This document shows positions 42,876-51,218 of a stretch of DNA of 64,000 nucleotides, in pieces. The notes below the pieces were generated by a model. That model made no database searches, had not been told where the DNA came from, and saw only the letters and a list, made by a program, of their open reading frames with translations. Both the position numbers and the translations under genes were made by a program. The stretch covers positions 3,832,501-3,896,500 of the forward strand of contig NZ_JBEWTB010000002.1 in NCBI RefSeq assembly GCF_040549045.1, given 5' to 3'. Numbering within the stretch: the first letter of the stretch is position 1; each line of letters begins with the position of its first letter. Origin of the DNA: Endozoicomonas sp. NE40 (GTDB lineage Bacteria > Pseudomonadota > Gammaproteobacteria > Pseudomonadales > Endozoicomonadaceae).

Positions 42876-43906
42876 GTCGCTTCGTACACTTTCTCAGACA
42901 TTCCCCGGATGCAGGTTTCCCTTTTGATCTGTTCAAACAACTGCTGTGCCTGTTCAGAGGTTTTGCTCATCATGCTTAACCATTGTTTCAGCCGCCCGTC
43001 CAGATAGCGCTTAGGGTTGTTTATGCCATAAGGGTGATCCGCTTCAGGGTGTTCGGCTGCCTGCACCACTTTCCGGGTAAATCGTTGCAGTATATCCAGT
43101 GATTGAGGCCAGTGCTGCTCATCGCTATGATTTTTTTTGTGTGGCTTGTTGCTGTGTAGAGAGTTGCTGTGTAGATGGTTGCTGTGCTGAATGGCAATGG
43201 CTTTTGGCAAGCCTGGATTCCGCAGTACTCCCCGTCCAACCATAATGCGGTTACAGCCGGTAATTTCCCGACACCGACGGGCGTCTTCAGCACTGAATAT
43301 ATCACCATTGGCCACCACCGGGATGGCCACGGCTTCCCTGATTGCCACAATATCTTCCCAGTAAGCAGGCGGTTTGTAGCCCTGTAGTTTGGTGCGGGCG
43401 TGTACTGCCAGACCATTTGCGCCCGCGTCTTCTATGGCTCTGGCGTTATCAATGGCAAGGTCGCCATCCAGATAGCCGAGGCGTATTTTTGCCGTTACCG
43501 GGATCTCGTCGGGTACTGCCAGGCGAACGGCTTTTACGATGTCATGAATCAGCTCTGGCTCCTGTAGCAGGATGGCACCGCCTTTGTGTCGATTCACCGT
43601 TTTTGCCGGACAGCCAAAGTTTAAATCGATTCCACGGGCGCCAAGTTTTGCGGCTTTCGCGGCATTCAGTGCCAGCAACTGTGGATTGTTGCCAAGAAAC
43701 TGGATATGGACAGGTGTTCCGGACCGGGTCTGGCAGCCATGCTTCAGTTCCGGACAGATGCGATGAAAGACCGAGGTTGGCAACCGGGTATCGGTGACAC
43801 GAATAAACTCGGTTACGCACAGATCGATGCCTCCGACTTCGCTGAGAAGTTCCCGTAATAGATAGTCAATAACGCCTTCCATCGGGGCGAGAGTAATGTG
43901 GTTCAT
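42872..43906 (-). CDS. dusC: tRNA-dihydrouridine(16) synthase
   Basis: A 344-aa FMN enzyme starting MNHITLAPMEGVIDYLLREL. The catalytic Cys99 is in LNFGCPAKTVNRHKGG, matching DusC, and the phosphate-binding region reads VVANGDIFS and GRGVLRNP. It reduces U16 in the tRNA D-loop. An insert at residues 241-255 (HSNHL, HSNSL, HSNKP) comes from three 15-bp tandem units at 43149-43193. An in-frame upstream ATG at 44020 would add a repeat-derived leader and is not preferred. Confidence 0.94.
   Translation of the reverse strand: MNHITLAPMEGVIDYLLRELLSEVGGIDLCVTEFIRVTDTRLPTSVFHRICPELKHGCQTRSGTPVHIQFLGNNPQLLALNAAKAAKLGARGIDLNFGCPAKTVNRHKGGAILLQEPELIHDIVKAVRLAVPDEIPVTAKIRLGYLDGDLAIDNARAIEDAGANGLAVHARTKLQGYKPPAYWEDIVAIREAVAIPVVANGDIFSAEDARRCREITGCNRIMVGRGVLRNPGLPKAIAIQHSNHLHSNSLHSNKPHKKNHSDEQHWPQSLDILQRFTRKVVQAAEHPEADHPYGINNPKRYLDGRLKQWLSMMSKTSEQAQQLFEQIKRETCIRGMSEKVYEAT
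43149..43193 (-). repeat. 15-bp in-frame tandem repeat inside dusC
   Basis: Three units of TTGCTGTGTAGAGAG (43149, 43164, 43179; the third diverged) encode HSN-containing pentapeptides in a loop after the flavin-binding barrel. Confidence 0.8.
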
Positions 43907-43937
43907 GAGTTTGGCATGCTTGATTGATTGTATGGGC

Positions 43938-43976
43938 AGTTTGTATGAGTAGTTTGTATGAGTAGTTTGTATAAAT
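43938..43976 (-). repeat. 13-bp tandem repeat upstream of dusC
   Basis: AGTTTGTATGAGT at 43938-43950 and 43951-43963 (exact), and a variant at 43964-43976. It lies 32-70 bp upstream of the chosen dusC start, in its leader or promoter. Confidence 0.8.
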
Positions 43977-44523
43977 AGTTGGCAGTTGCTGGAATCTATC
44001 AGAATTTTCAAGTGCAACAAACCGTGTTTGTTACTCAGTTTTCAGTCAAAAAGAACCCCGAAGAGTTGCAGAGATGGCGTTTTTTTCAGATGCCCGGCTT
44101 TTGCTGGCACTGAGAGAACTCTGGAGACTGTGGTGTAGTTTGTTTTTCTTCAAACGTTTGTTGTTTGACCTGTTCAAATGGTAAGCAAAAAAAAAGACGT
44201 CAAATCAGTATTTTCCGAAAGTATGTAGTTCTATTGATTTGAGTTCGTGCAAATACGGTGGTGCTGTTGCAGATTATTACCCGTAAAACTGCAACTGTAT
44301 GTAATTTGTGCAGAATGCGCGACGGGTGCTTATTGGTTAATAAGTTAAATGTCGGGCGAGACCGAATTTAAACAATTTTTAGATTGCGCCAGTTTCTGTG
44401 ATAGCAAGGCAAACATCACAACGGAATGTTTCTTTTCACGGAAAAATTATCTGAATGGCCGATGCGGGGTGAAATCGGCAGGGGCAATCTCCGCTCACTA
44501 ATTAAGCAAAGGACTAGAGCCGT
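43977..44523. other. long intergenic region between dusC and oadG
   Basis: About 550 bp without a recognisable gene. It should contain the divergent promoters of dusC and the oad operon. TTGACCTGTTCAA near 44167 resembles an FNR half-site pair but has a 5-bp spacer instead of 6, so I do not call it. An AAGGA ribosome site precedes oadG. Confidence 0.4.
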
Positions 44524-44778
44524 ATGGTTTCATCTGATCTGTTACTGGAAGGTGTGAACCTCATGTTGTTTGGGATGGGGTTTGTATTCCTGTTCCTGAC
44601 TTCGCTGGTGGGTGTGACATCAACCATGTCGAAAGTGGTTACCCGCTTTTTTCCAGACCCTTTACCGGCGGCACCAGCGCCCAGGGCAGCAGCGCCTGCT
44701 GCAGCGGCCTCTGACGATAATGAGCTGGTTGCCGCGATCACCGCTGCCATCAAAATGCATCGGGATAAACAGTCTTAA
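44524..44778 (+). CDS. oadG: oxaloacetate decarboxylase gamma chain
   Basis: An 84-aa membrane subunit with one N-terminal helix (LMLFGMGFVFLFLTSLVGVT), an Ala/Pro-rich linker and a short C-terminal helix (ELVAAITAAIKMHRDKQS), typical of OadG. It assembles the alpha and beta chains and carries the zinc site region. AAGGA precedes the ATG. It is first in the oadG-A-B order. Confidence 0.92.
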   Translation: MVSSDLLLEGVNLMLFGMGFVFLFLTSLVGVTSTMSKVVTRFFPDPLPAAPAPRAAAPAAAASDDNELVAAITAAIKMHRDKQS

Positions 44779-44821
44779 TCAGCTTCCTGTGGGCAGAAAG
44801 CTTTTACAGCTGTGAGCTGAG

Positions 44822-44840
44822 GGCTCTCGGAGCGAGAGCC
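44822..44840 (+). terminator. hairpin between oadG and oadA
   Basis: GGCTCTCG (44822-44829) pairs perfectly with CGAGAGCC (44833-44840) across a 3-nt loop. ATAAAAAC follows rather than T, so it is more likely an mRNA stability or attenuation element that sets subunit ratios than a full terminator. Confidence 0.5.
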
Positions 44841-44895
44841 ATAAAAACAAATTTTGTGTAATTGAAACTTGTCATTTAGGGGAGATCCTTCACCA

Positions 44896-46695
44896 ATGGC
44901 CAACGTAAAGAAACCACTGGGTATTACCGACGTTGTATTGCGTGACGCGCATCAATCACTGTTTGCGACCCGCATGCGTATCGAAGATATGCTGCCAATC
45001 GCTGAGAAGCTGGACGACATTGGCTTCTGGTCTCTGGAAACCTGGGGTGGTGCGACTTTCGATTCCTGTATCCGCTTTCTGGGTGAAGATCCGTGGGAGC
45101 GCCTGCGCGCCCTGAAAAAGGCGATGCCAAAAACCAAACAGCAAATGCTGCTGCGCGGTCAGAATCTGCTGGGCTACCGTCACTACGCTGACGATGTTGT
45201 TGACAAGTTTGTAGAGCGTGCCTGTGTCAATGGTATGGACGTATTCCGTGTCTTCGACGCTATGAACGATCCACGTAACCTGAAGCAGGCTATGCAGGTG
45301 GTTAAGCGTCACGGCGGTCACGCTCAGGGTACTCTGTCTTACACGACCAGTGAAGTACATACAACAGATATGTGGCTGAGCCTGGCGAAGCAGATTGAGG
45401 ATATGGGGGCTGACTCTCTGTGCATCAAGGATATGTCCGGCATCATCACGCCTACAGACGCTTTTGATCTGGTGACACGCCTGAAGAAAGAAACCGATCT
45501 GGAGCTGCACCTGCACTGTCACGCGACTTCCGGTCTGTCTTCCATGTCCATTCTGAAGGCCGTGGAAGCGGGTATCGATCGTGTGGATACAGCCATTTCT
45601 TCCATGTCCATGACTTATGGGCATTCTCCAACCGAGTCCATCGTAGCTGCTCTGCAGGGTACTGACCGCGATACGGGTCTGGACCTGGGTAAGCTGGAAG
45701 AGATCGCTTCCTACTTCCGTGAAGTGCGTAAGAAGTACGCTAAGTTCGAAGGTGCTTTGCGCGGCGTTGACTCCCGCATTCTGGTCGCTCAGGTGCCAGG
45801 CGGCATGTTGACTAACATGGAAAACCAGCTGCGCGAGCAGGGTGCTTCTGACAAGTTTGACGAAGTACTGAAAGAGATTCCTCGTGTACGTAAAGATCTG
45901 GGCATGATCGCGCTGGTGACTCCAACCTCTCAGATTGTCGGTACCCAGGCGGTACTGAACGTTCTGACCGGCGAGCGTTATAAATCTATCTCCAAGGAAA
46001 CTCAGGGCATCCTGAAAGGCGAGTACGGTGCTGCACCGGCTCCATTTAACAAAGAGCTGCAAGAGCGCGTACTGGATGGTGCCAAAGCTATCACCTGTCG
46101 TCCGGCGGATCTGCTGGAAGCAGAGATGGACAAGCTGACCGCTGAACTGAAGGACGTTGCTGGCGACAAAGGCATCAAGCTGGCTTCTGACGAAGTAGAC
46201 GACGTTCTGACTTATGCGCTGTTCCCACAGGTAGGTCTGAAGTTCCTGCAGAATCGTGGCAATGCTGATGCCTTTGAGCCTGCCCCGGGTACTGAAAAGG
46301 TTGAAGAAAAAGCACCCGCTGCCCCGGCGACAAAGAAAGCGGCTGCTTCCGACACTGGCGTTTACAGCGTGAAGGTAAATGGCAACAGCTATGTCGTGGA
46401 AGTGAGTGAAGGTGGTGACGTATCCAGTGTCGCACCAGCTGCTCCTGCCGCTGCCGCTCCTGCAGCTGAGCCTGTTGGTGAAGGTGAGCCAATGCCTGCT
46501 CCTCTGGCGGGTAACATCTGGAAAGTGAACGTTGCTGCCGGTGATGCGGTGAATGAAGGTGACGTACTGCTGATTCTGGAAGCCATGAAGATGGAGACCG
46601 AAGTACGTGCGCCACGCAGCGGTAAGGTCACTTCTGTGGGTGTTCGTGAAGGCGACAGTGTTGTCGTAGGCGACACTTTGCTGGCCATTGCCTGA
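44896..46695 (+). CDS. oadA: oxaloacetate decarboxylase alpha chain
   Basis: A 599-aa biotin enzyme. The N-terminal carboxyltransferase TIM barrel begins TDVVLRDAHQSLFATRMR and includes LHCHATSGLSSMS. After a Pro/Ala-rich linker the C-terminal biotinyl domain has the attachment Lys565 in EAMKMET. Start MANVKKPLG chosen, with GGGGAGAT upstream. It transfers the carboxyl of oxaloacetate to biotin for decarboxylation by OadB, pumping sodium out. In gammaproteobacteria it is typical of citrate or fermentative metabolism. Confidence 0.96.
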   Translation: MANVKKPLGITDVVLRDAHQSLFATRMRIEDMLPIAEKLDDIGFWSLETWGGATFDSCIRFLGEDPWERLRALKKAMPKTKQQMLLRGQNLLGYRHYADDVVDKFVERACVNGMDVFRVFDAMNDPRNLKQAMQVVKRHGGHAQGTLSYTTSEVHTTDMWLSLAKQIEDMGADSLCIKDMSGIITPTDAFDLVTRLKKETDLELHLHCHATSGLSSMSILKAVEAGIDRVDTAISSMSMTYGHSPTESIVAALQGTDRDTGLDLGKLEEIASYFREVRKKYAKFEGALRGVDSRILVAQVPGGMLTNMENQLREQGASDKFDEVLKEIPRVRKDLGMIALVTPTSQIVGTQAVLNVLTGERYKSISKETQGILKGEYGAAPAPFNKELQERVLDGAKAITCRPADLLEAEMDKLTAELKDVAGDKGIKLASDEVDDVLTYALFPQVGLKFLQNRGNADAFEPAPGTEKVEEKAPAAPATKKAAASDTGVYSVKVNGNSYVVEVSEGGDVSSVAPAAPAAAAPAAEPVGEGEPMPAPLAGNIWKVNVAAGDAVNEGDVLLILEAMKMETEVRAPRSGKVTSVGVREGDSVVVGDTLLAIA

Positions 46696-46716
46696 TCCAC
46701 GGGAGCGATAGCAATA

Positions 46717-48027
46717 ATGGATAAGGTGCTAAACCTCTGGTACGGCTCTGGCCTGTACAATATGACCATCGGTCAGTTCGCCATGATAGTGGTAGGCTTT
46801 GTCCTGCTCTATCTGGCGATTCGCAAGCAGTTCGAGCCTCTGTTGCTGGTGCCAATCGGCTTTGGTGGCATTATGGCGAATATTCCTGCGGCTGGTCTGG
46901 CGCTTCCTGCCATAGAGCAGGCCATGTCTATCGCTCATCCTCAGGTGGTTGCTGCTGTTGCAGCAGTCCTTGAGGTTGAAGTGACAGGCGTGAGCCCTTA
47001 TGAGCTGGTAAGTCTTTATAACGAAGCGGGTGTGGCTGTGCAGCAGGCTGTTCACGCAGTGGTTGCTGACTTTGGTTACTCTAACGGTGTCTTGTATACC
47101 TTCTATGAAGTAGCGATTGCAACGGGTGTTGCGCCGCTGGTGATCTTCATGGGTGTCGGTGCCATGACGGACTTTGGTCCGCTGCTGGCTAATCCGAAAA
47201 CTCTGTTCCTGGGTGCCGCTGCGCAGTTTGGTATTTTTGCCACTGTGCTGGGAGCTGTGGGTCTGAGTTCCATGGGGCTGATGAACTTCAGTCTGGCAGA
47301 TGCTGCGGCGATCGGTATTATCGGTGGTGCGGATGGCCCGACGGCGATCTATGTATCCAGTGTACTGGCTCCGGAACTGCTGGGTGCGATTGCGGTAGCG
47401 GCGTACTCTTACATGGCTCTGGTACCTCTGATTCAGCCGCCTATCATGAAGGCGCTGACGACAGAGGAAGAGCGCAAGATTGTTATGGTGCAGCTGCGTT
47501 CTGTCAGCAAGACCGAGCGTATTGTGTTCCCGTTGCTGCTGCTGGTGCTGGTGGCTCTGTTGCTGCCTGATGCAGCGCCGCTGCTGGGCATGTTCTGCTT
47601 TGGTAACCTGATGAAAGAGTGTGGTGTTGTGGAGCGTCTGTCTGACACGGTTCAGAATGCGCTGATCAACATTGTCACCATTTTCCTGGGTCTTGCAGTC
47701 GGTTCCAAGCTGGTGGCTGACAAGTTCCTGCAGCCAGAAACGCTGGGTATCCTGTCTCTGGGTATTGTGGCGTTCTGTATCGGTACGGCGACCGGCCTGC
47801 TGATGGCTAAGCTGATGAACAAGGTCAGCAAGCACAAGGTGAATCCTCTGATTGGTTCTGCCGGTGTGTCTGCTGTGCCGATGGCGGCGCGGGTAGCCAA
47901 CAAGGTGGGTCTGGAGGCGAATCCACAGAACTTCCTGTTGATGCACGCTATGGGACCAAACGTAGCGGGTGTTATCGGCTCTGCGGTAGCGGCTGGTGTG
48001 ATGATTAAATATCTGTCCGGTATGTAA
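46717..48027 (+). CDS. oadB: oxaloacetate decarboxylase beta chain (sodium pump)
   Basis: A 436-aa polytopic membrane protein, the carboxybiotin decarboxylase and sodium translocator. Landmarks are GFGGIMANIP, IFMGVGAMTDFGPLLANP, the segment with IGIIGGADGPTAI (containing the Asp essential in this family) and the C-terminal GPNVAGVIGSAVAAGVM. GGGAG precedes the start, 21 bp after oadA. A strong terminator follows. Confidence 0.96.
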   Translation: MDKVLNLWYGSGLYNMTIGQFAMIVVGFVLLYLAIRKQFEPLLLVPIGFGGIMANIPAAGLALPAIEQAMSIAHPQVVAAVAAVLEVEVTGVSPYELVSLYNEAGVAVQQAVHAVVADFGYSNGVLYTFYEVAIATGVAPLVIFMGVGAMTDFGPLLANPKTLFLGAAAQFGIFATVLGAVGLSSMGLMNFSLADAAAIGIIGGADGPTAIYVSSVLAPELLGAIAVAAYSYMALVPLIQPPIMKALTTEEERKIVMVQLRSVSKTERIVFPLLLLVLVALLLPDAAPLLGMFCFGNLMKECGVVERLSDTVQNALINIVTIFLGLAVGSKLVADKFLQPETLGILSLGIVAFCIGTATGLLMAKLMNKVSKHKVNPLIGSAGVSAVPMAARVANKVGLEANPQNFLLMHAMGPNVAGVIGSAVAAGVMIKYLSGM

Positions 48028-48050
48028 TTGTTCACTGCTGACAATTGATG

Positions 48051-48090
48051 GTAAAAAATCCGGCATTCAGTGTGATGTCGGATTTTTTAC
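48051..48090. terminator. bidirectional terminator after oadB
   Basis: GTAAAAAATCCG (48051-48062) pairs perfectly with CGGATTTTTTAC (48079-48090), with an additional inner CAT/ATG stem. Confidence 0.85.
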
Positions 48091-48091
48091 T

Positions 48092-48145
48092 TTAACAGGC
48101 ACTACGAAATTAATAGACGCTATGGAATTAACAGGCGCTATGAAA
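48092..48145. repeat. 18-bp tandem repeat between oadB and the lipase gene
   Basis: Three units of TTAACAGGCGCTATGAAA-type sequence at 48092, 48110 and 48128. The last unit contains the stop codon of the minus-strand lipase-like gene. Confidence 0.85.
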
Positions 48146-49004
48146 AATGAAAACTAACGGATGATATAAACTGGTCGTGAATTTTAACCGGGTTACTCAT
48201 TCCCGGAAGGTGATCTATTTTCGACACTTGTCCAACATGCTGAAGGTTGGGTACGACCTTGCCGACAGAGGAAACCGGGTCGCCGGCTATCAGTATATGT
48301 TGTATTTCGGTAATCGCAGTAGCAACGCTCTGTTCATCGCGGTTATCATTAATCGCATTGACCGCAGCTTTGCCAAGTTCGGCCGAGCAATACCCGGTAG
48401 CTGCAATTTTACAATTTCCTGTACTCAGGTTGGCCGCAGCATAAGTGGCCATACCTCCACCCAATGAGTGACCATAAACAGCAACGTTAAAGCCGGCATG
48501 TTTAATCAATGCTGCTAACAGAAGCTCTGCTTCAACGTAACATTTTGGCAATCCACCTAAGCCATTTTTTAAGTTTGCTCCCCACTGCGACAGGGTTTGG
48601 ACAAGGTTAGCCTTGCTCCTTTGTGCCAGATTGCCAGCTGTTGTCCCCGATGTTGTACCTCCGAAAATGAGATTATAAGTACCTTTTCCCAGTATGACAT
48701 AGGCCACCAGTCCGGATTTGGAGGTTATGATATTGAGGGGTTTGCGTGTGCTGGCACTCGCACCTGCATCGGGTTGGGCATCTGCGCTGGCACTGGTAAT
48801 CACGAGCGACAGTTCCTCGCCGCCAGGAAGCTGCTGGGCAGATTTTGCGATCTTGAATGCCATGGCTGGATCGACTGTGTACCCCGGTGGTAACTGGCTT
48901 TCATCCTGGTGATAGGGAAAGCTCGCCATTTGTGCGTTGGCCAGTGCAGGGTCAATGGTTGCACGACGTCTGCAGCCTGTTCTTGAAAAACCAGATCTAA
49001 GCAT
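48138..49004 (-). CDS. lipase-like alpha/beta hydrolase (class 3 type)
   Basis: A 288-aa protein with the nucleophile elbow GHSLGGG (Ser180), a probable Asp242 (AGDPVSSVG) and His276 (KIHDQF), arranged as in class 3 lipases. The conserved FGGTTSGTTAGN region precedes the elbow (about 114-125). No Sec signal is obvious; the N-terminus is basic (FSRTGCRRR), so export by another route or cytoplasmic action is open. A strong GGAGAGGAG ribosome site precedes the ATG. Residues 65-90 are low-complexity (SASADAQPDAGASAS). It appears monocistronic; the substrate is unknown, host lipids being one possibility. Confidence 0.8.
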   Translation of the reverse strand: MLRSGFSRTGCRRRATIDPALANAQMASFPYHQDESQLPPGYTVDPAMAFKIAKSAQQLPGGEELSLVITSASADAQPDAGASASTRKPLNIITSKSGLVAYVILGKGTYNLIFGGTTSGTTAGNLAQRSKANLVQTLSQWGANLKNGLGGLPKCYVEAELLLAALIKHAGFNVAVYGHSLGGGMATYAAANLSTGNCKIAATGYCSAELGKAAVNAINDNRDEQSVATAITEIQHILIAGDPVSSVGKVVPNLQHVGQVSKIDHLPGMSNPVKIHDQFISSVSFHFS

Positions 49005-49340
49005 TCTCCTCTCCCTTCTACAGGAGTGACTGACAGATGTTTATCCGTCTCATTAATCGTCCATGCATGAATACTTTCAAGACAGCAAAAACCAGCTGTC
49101 CGTTAGAGTCTGTCCGGGTTTCTTCTTTTTGACCGGGAATGTTTGACTCTACCTTTCCAGTTCGTAGTGGGATCAATGTTAGCAGCATAGACCATCAGAC
49201 AGGGTGTCATTACTCTTCATCAATCCGCCACATAATATTGGAAAATTGAATTTATATTGATTTGATGCAGCTCTGTTGATTGACAGTATGGGGGCTTAAC
49301 CGTAAAACATGACTTTTTTAACGAGTATTCAGGTTGATTG
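49005..49340. other. intergenic region upstream of mgsA
   Basis: Divergent leader of the lipase-like gene and mgsA. A 35-codon minus-strand frame (49103-49210) was examined and not accepted. No RNA gene or repeat is evident. Confidence 0.4.
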
Positions 49341-49799
49341 ATGGAATATAAAAGTCATGCGGTTCCCGTGAAAAAAAGCATTGCGCTGGTAGCACACGAT
49401 AATAAAAAAGATGAGCTGGTAGGCTGGGCAATGCGTCACAGGGATGAGCTGGTTAATCATGAGCTCTATGCGACAGGCACAACAGGTGGGTTGCTTGAGC
49501 GCCATCTTGAGCTTCCAATTCATAAGTTTATCAGTGGTCCGCTGGGTGGGGATCAGCAGATAGGTGCGCTGATCTCAGAGAGTAAGCTGGATTTGCTGGT
49601 GTTTTTCTGGGACCCGTTTGAGTCGCAGCCACACGATCCGGATGTCAAAGCTCTGCTGAGGATTGCTGCGGTATGGAATATTCCGGTGGCCTGTAACGAG
49701 AGTTCGGCAGACTTTGTCTTTTCGTCTCCTATGATGAAGGCGAGTCACGAGCGAAGAATACCTGACTATGACAGCTATCTTCGTTCCAGATCGTTCTAA
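49341..49799 (+). CDS. mgsA: methylglyoxal synthase
   Basis: A 152-aa enzyme, the normal MgsA length, converting dihydroxyacetone phosphate to methylglyoxal. Active-site residues are in place: His19/Asp20 (VAHD), the phosphate loop GTTGG (46-50), Asp71 (GPLGGDQQIG), His98 and Asp101 (QPHDPD). It offers a phosphate-releasing bypass of lower glycolysis. A TTG just upstream is in frame but the ATG is preferred. A hairpin follows the stop. Confidence 0.96.
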   Translation: MEYKSHAVPVKKSIALVAHDNKKDELVGWAMRHRDELVNHELYATGTTGGLLERHLELPIHKFISGPLGGDQQIGALISESKLDLLVFFWDPFESQPHDPDVKALLRIAAVWNIPVACNESSADFVFSSPMMKASHERRIPDYDSYLRSRSF

Positions 49800-49803
49800 T
49801 CTT

Positions 49804-49833
49804 ATATGCCCACTTGTTTTTAAGTGGGCATAT
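49804..49833 (+). terminator. terminator after mgsA
   Basis: ATATGCCCACTT (49804-49815) pairs perfectly with AAGTGGGCATAT (49822-49833), with a T-rich loop. Confidence 0.75.
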
Positions 49834-49964
49834 ATAAGTTATAGCTAACTCAAGCTATCCTGCCGATAACCTGTGAAACGAGCTGATAGATTATTCAACC
49901 GGTGTTGAATGATCTGGAAAGAATTCTGGTTCAGCTTTGGAGCTGAAATGCGAGATGCCAGTCT

Positions 49965-50432
49965 TCAGGCGTCTGTTATGCTATCGTTCTGGCCTACAAA
50001 GTGACGACGCTTTTTGTAGGTCACTTTGGGTGCCCGGGCTGGTTTGTCTTCTGATGGGTTCTGGAACGTTGCGTTATTCGAAAGAATCGATTTACCTGAC
50101 CGGTTATAGTTTCTGTTTCTAATCCTTTCGGATCGGGGTTTCATGCTGGTTTCGGAATGAATTCCGGTGTTAGCTGAAGTGATGTCAAACGAGTCATTAA
50201 ATCTGGGTTTGTCGAATTTGTGATCAATAGTATGAATTGAATCACCGGCTTCCAGAGAGCCACCTTCTTCATCGTTATTTATTTCCTGCGTATCCTGTTC
50301 CTCCTGCATATTCAGTCGCATTCGGTATGGGTGACCGTATCCGCGTCTGCGTCTTGGTTTGTGTGACTTCGGCTCTGGCGGTTTAAGGCCAGTAAATTGC
50401 TCGTAGACAGTGGCATAAATGTATTTGCTCAT
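49965..50432 (-). CDS. hypothetical basic, disordered protein, 155 aa
   Basis: No family recognised. A clear GGAGG ribosome site 5 nt before the ATG supports translation. The N-terminus (MSKYIYATVYEQFTGL) is followed by a basic patch (KSHKPRRRRGYGHPYRMR, about 23-40), an acidic stretch (QEEQDTQEINNDEEGG) and a polar, Asn/Ser-rich tail ending in another basic patch (KVTYKKRRHF). There is no signal peptide or membrane helix. It is flanked by AT-rich DNA, unlike the neighbouring housekeeping genes, suggesting acquired or lineage-specific DNA. The basic patches could bind nucleic acid or act as nuclear signals in a host. Confidence 0.6.
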   Translation of the reverse strand: MSKYIYATVYEQFTGLKPPEPKSHKPRRRRGYGHPYRMRLNMQEEQDTQEINNDEEGGSLEAGDSIHTIDHKFDKPRFNDSFDITSANTGIHSETSMKPRSERIRNRNYNRSGKSILSNNATFQNPSEDKPARAPKVTYKKRRHFVGQNDSITDA

Positions 50433-51218
50433 TATTGCCTCCAGTTAAGATTCATCCCAGATTATTAAGTTAATGTCTTTATTTGTTGTACGATGGTAGT
50501 AAATACCCAAAAGAGCATGTATAGGTAACAGTACCTAAATAAAATTAACATTACTTAGGCAAAAAAAATCATGGTTGAATTTTGATTCAATCGAATCATA
50601 GCAGGTCGATTATTTCTGACGTTATTTGTTTCATAATATTTTTGAATGTAAGAGGGTTGTTAATAACCAATCTGTTAATTGAGTTTTTTTGTATGTGCAA
50701 AATAAAAACAGTACAAATGGCTGCTGAGTGTATTTGATTATATTGATTATGCTTTTAGGGAAATTCAGCAATTAACTGCATTGAGTGATGAGGGTGGGGT
50801 GAAAGTGTTGTCTGATGACTGGTCGCTGGTTGAATGTGATTGAACGTGTTAACTAAAATTTGGCACGTACGTAGGTATTAGCCCTGATAGTGGAAAAACC
50901 GTACATGGGATATGTTTGCCAGAGCAATTTTAAGCGGCTGCAGGCAATGAGATTAAGCAGAAGAATCTGTTCATGCAGGACTTCTGTTATCAGCTATAAC
51001 TATGTCAGCAAGTTTGGTAAAGAGTGTTTTGAAAACCTTCTGTATGGCAATTTACATTATGTAATTTACTATACAGGCAGATGTCGAGTTTTGACCTAGC
51101 TCAACTCTCACTCTCAATAATGGTTCCACCCTTTTGACCATAGCCTTCGCAACATACGACTTTTATCTGATATCTCCGCAGCACTTTGACAGACTCAAAA
51201 ACACGAGGAGCTTGCTGA
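50433..51218 (+). other. AT-rich 0.8-kb region upstream of pflB
   Basis: There is no convincing gene. A 69-codon frame at 50890-51099 lacks a ribosome site and protein character. A palindrome TGATTC-AATC-GAATCA is at 50583-50598. The FNR-type palindrome lies near the pflB end. The length is compatible with multiple promoters, as known for pfl operons, or an undetected small RNA. Confidence 0.45.
51091..51104 (+). promoter_or_regulatory. FNR/ANR-type palindrome upstream of pflB
   Basis: TTGACCTAGCTCAA has the symmetric TTGA-N6-TCAA core of FNR/ANR sites, with C/G instead of the usual T/A at position 5. It lies 115-128 bp upstream of the pflB start. Anaerobic control is expected for this gene, but binding is not shown. 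Confidence 0.5.

Noticed and set aside
44167..44179. FNR-like site TTGACCTGTTCAA upstream of oadG
   Set aside because: The half sites are separated by 5 bp rather than 6, and it lies about 350 bp from the gene.
46729..48066. 445-codon minus-strand frame opposite oadB
   Set aside because: It is antisense to the clearly conserved oadB; His/Gln/Arg-rich composition is a codon-bias shadow.
49103..49210. 35-codon minus-strand frame ending KGRVKHSRSKRRNPDRL
   Set aside because: The ribosome site is marginal and no family is recognisable; it could be a gene or transposase remnant, but support is too weak.
50890..51099. 69-codon frame upstream of pflB
   Set aside because: No ribosome site, unusual composition, and it overlaps the likely pflB control region.
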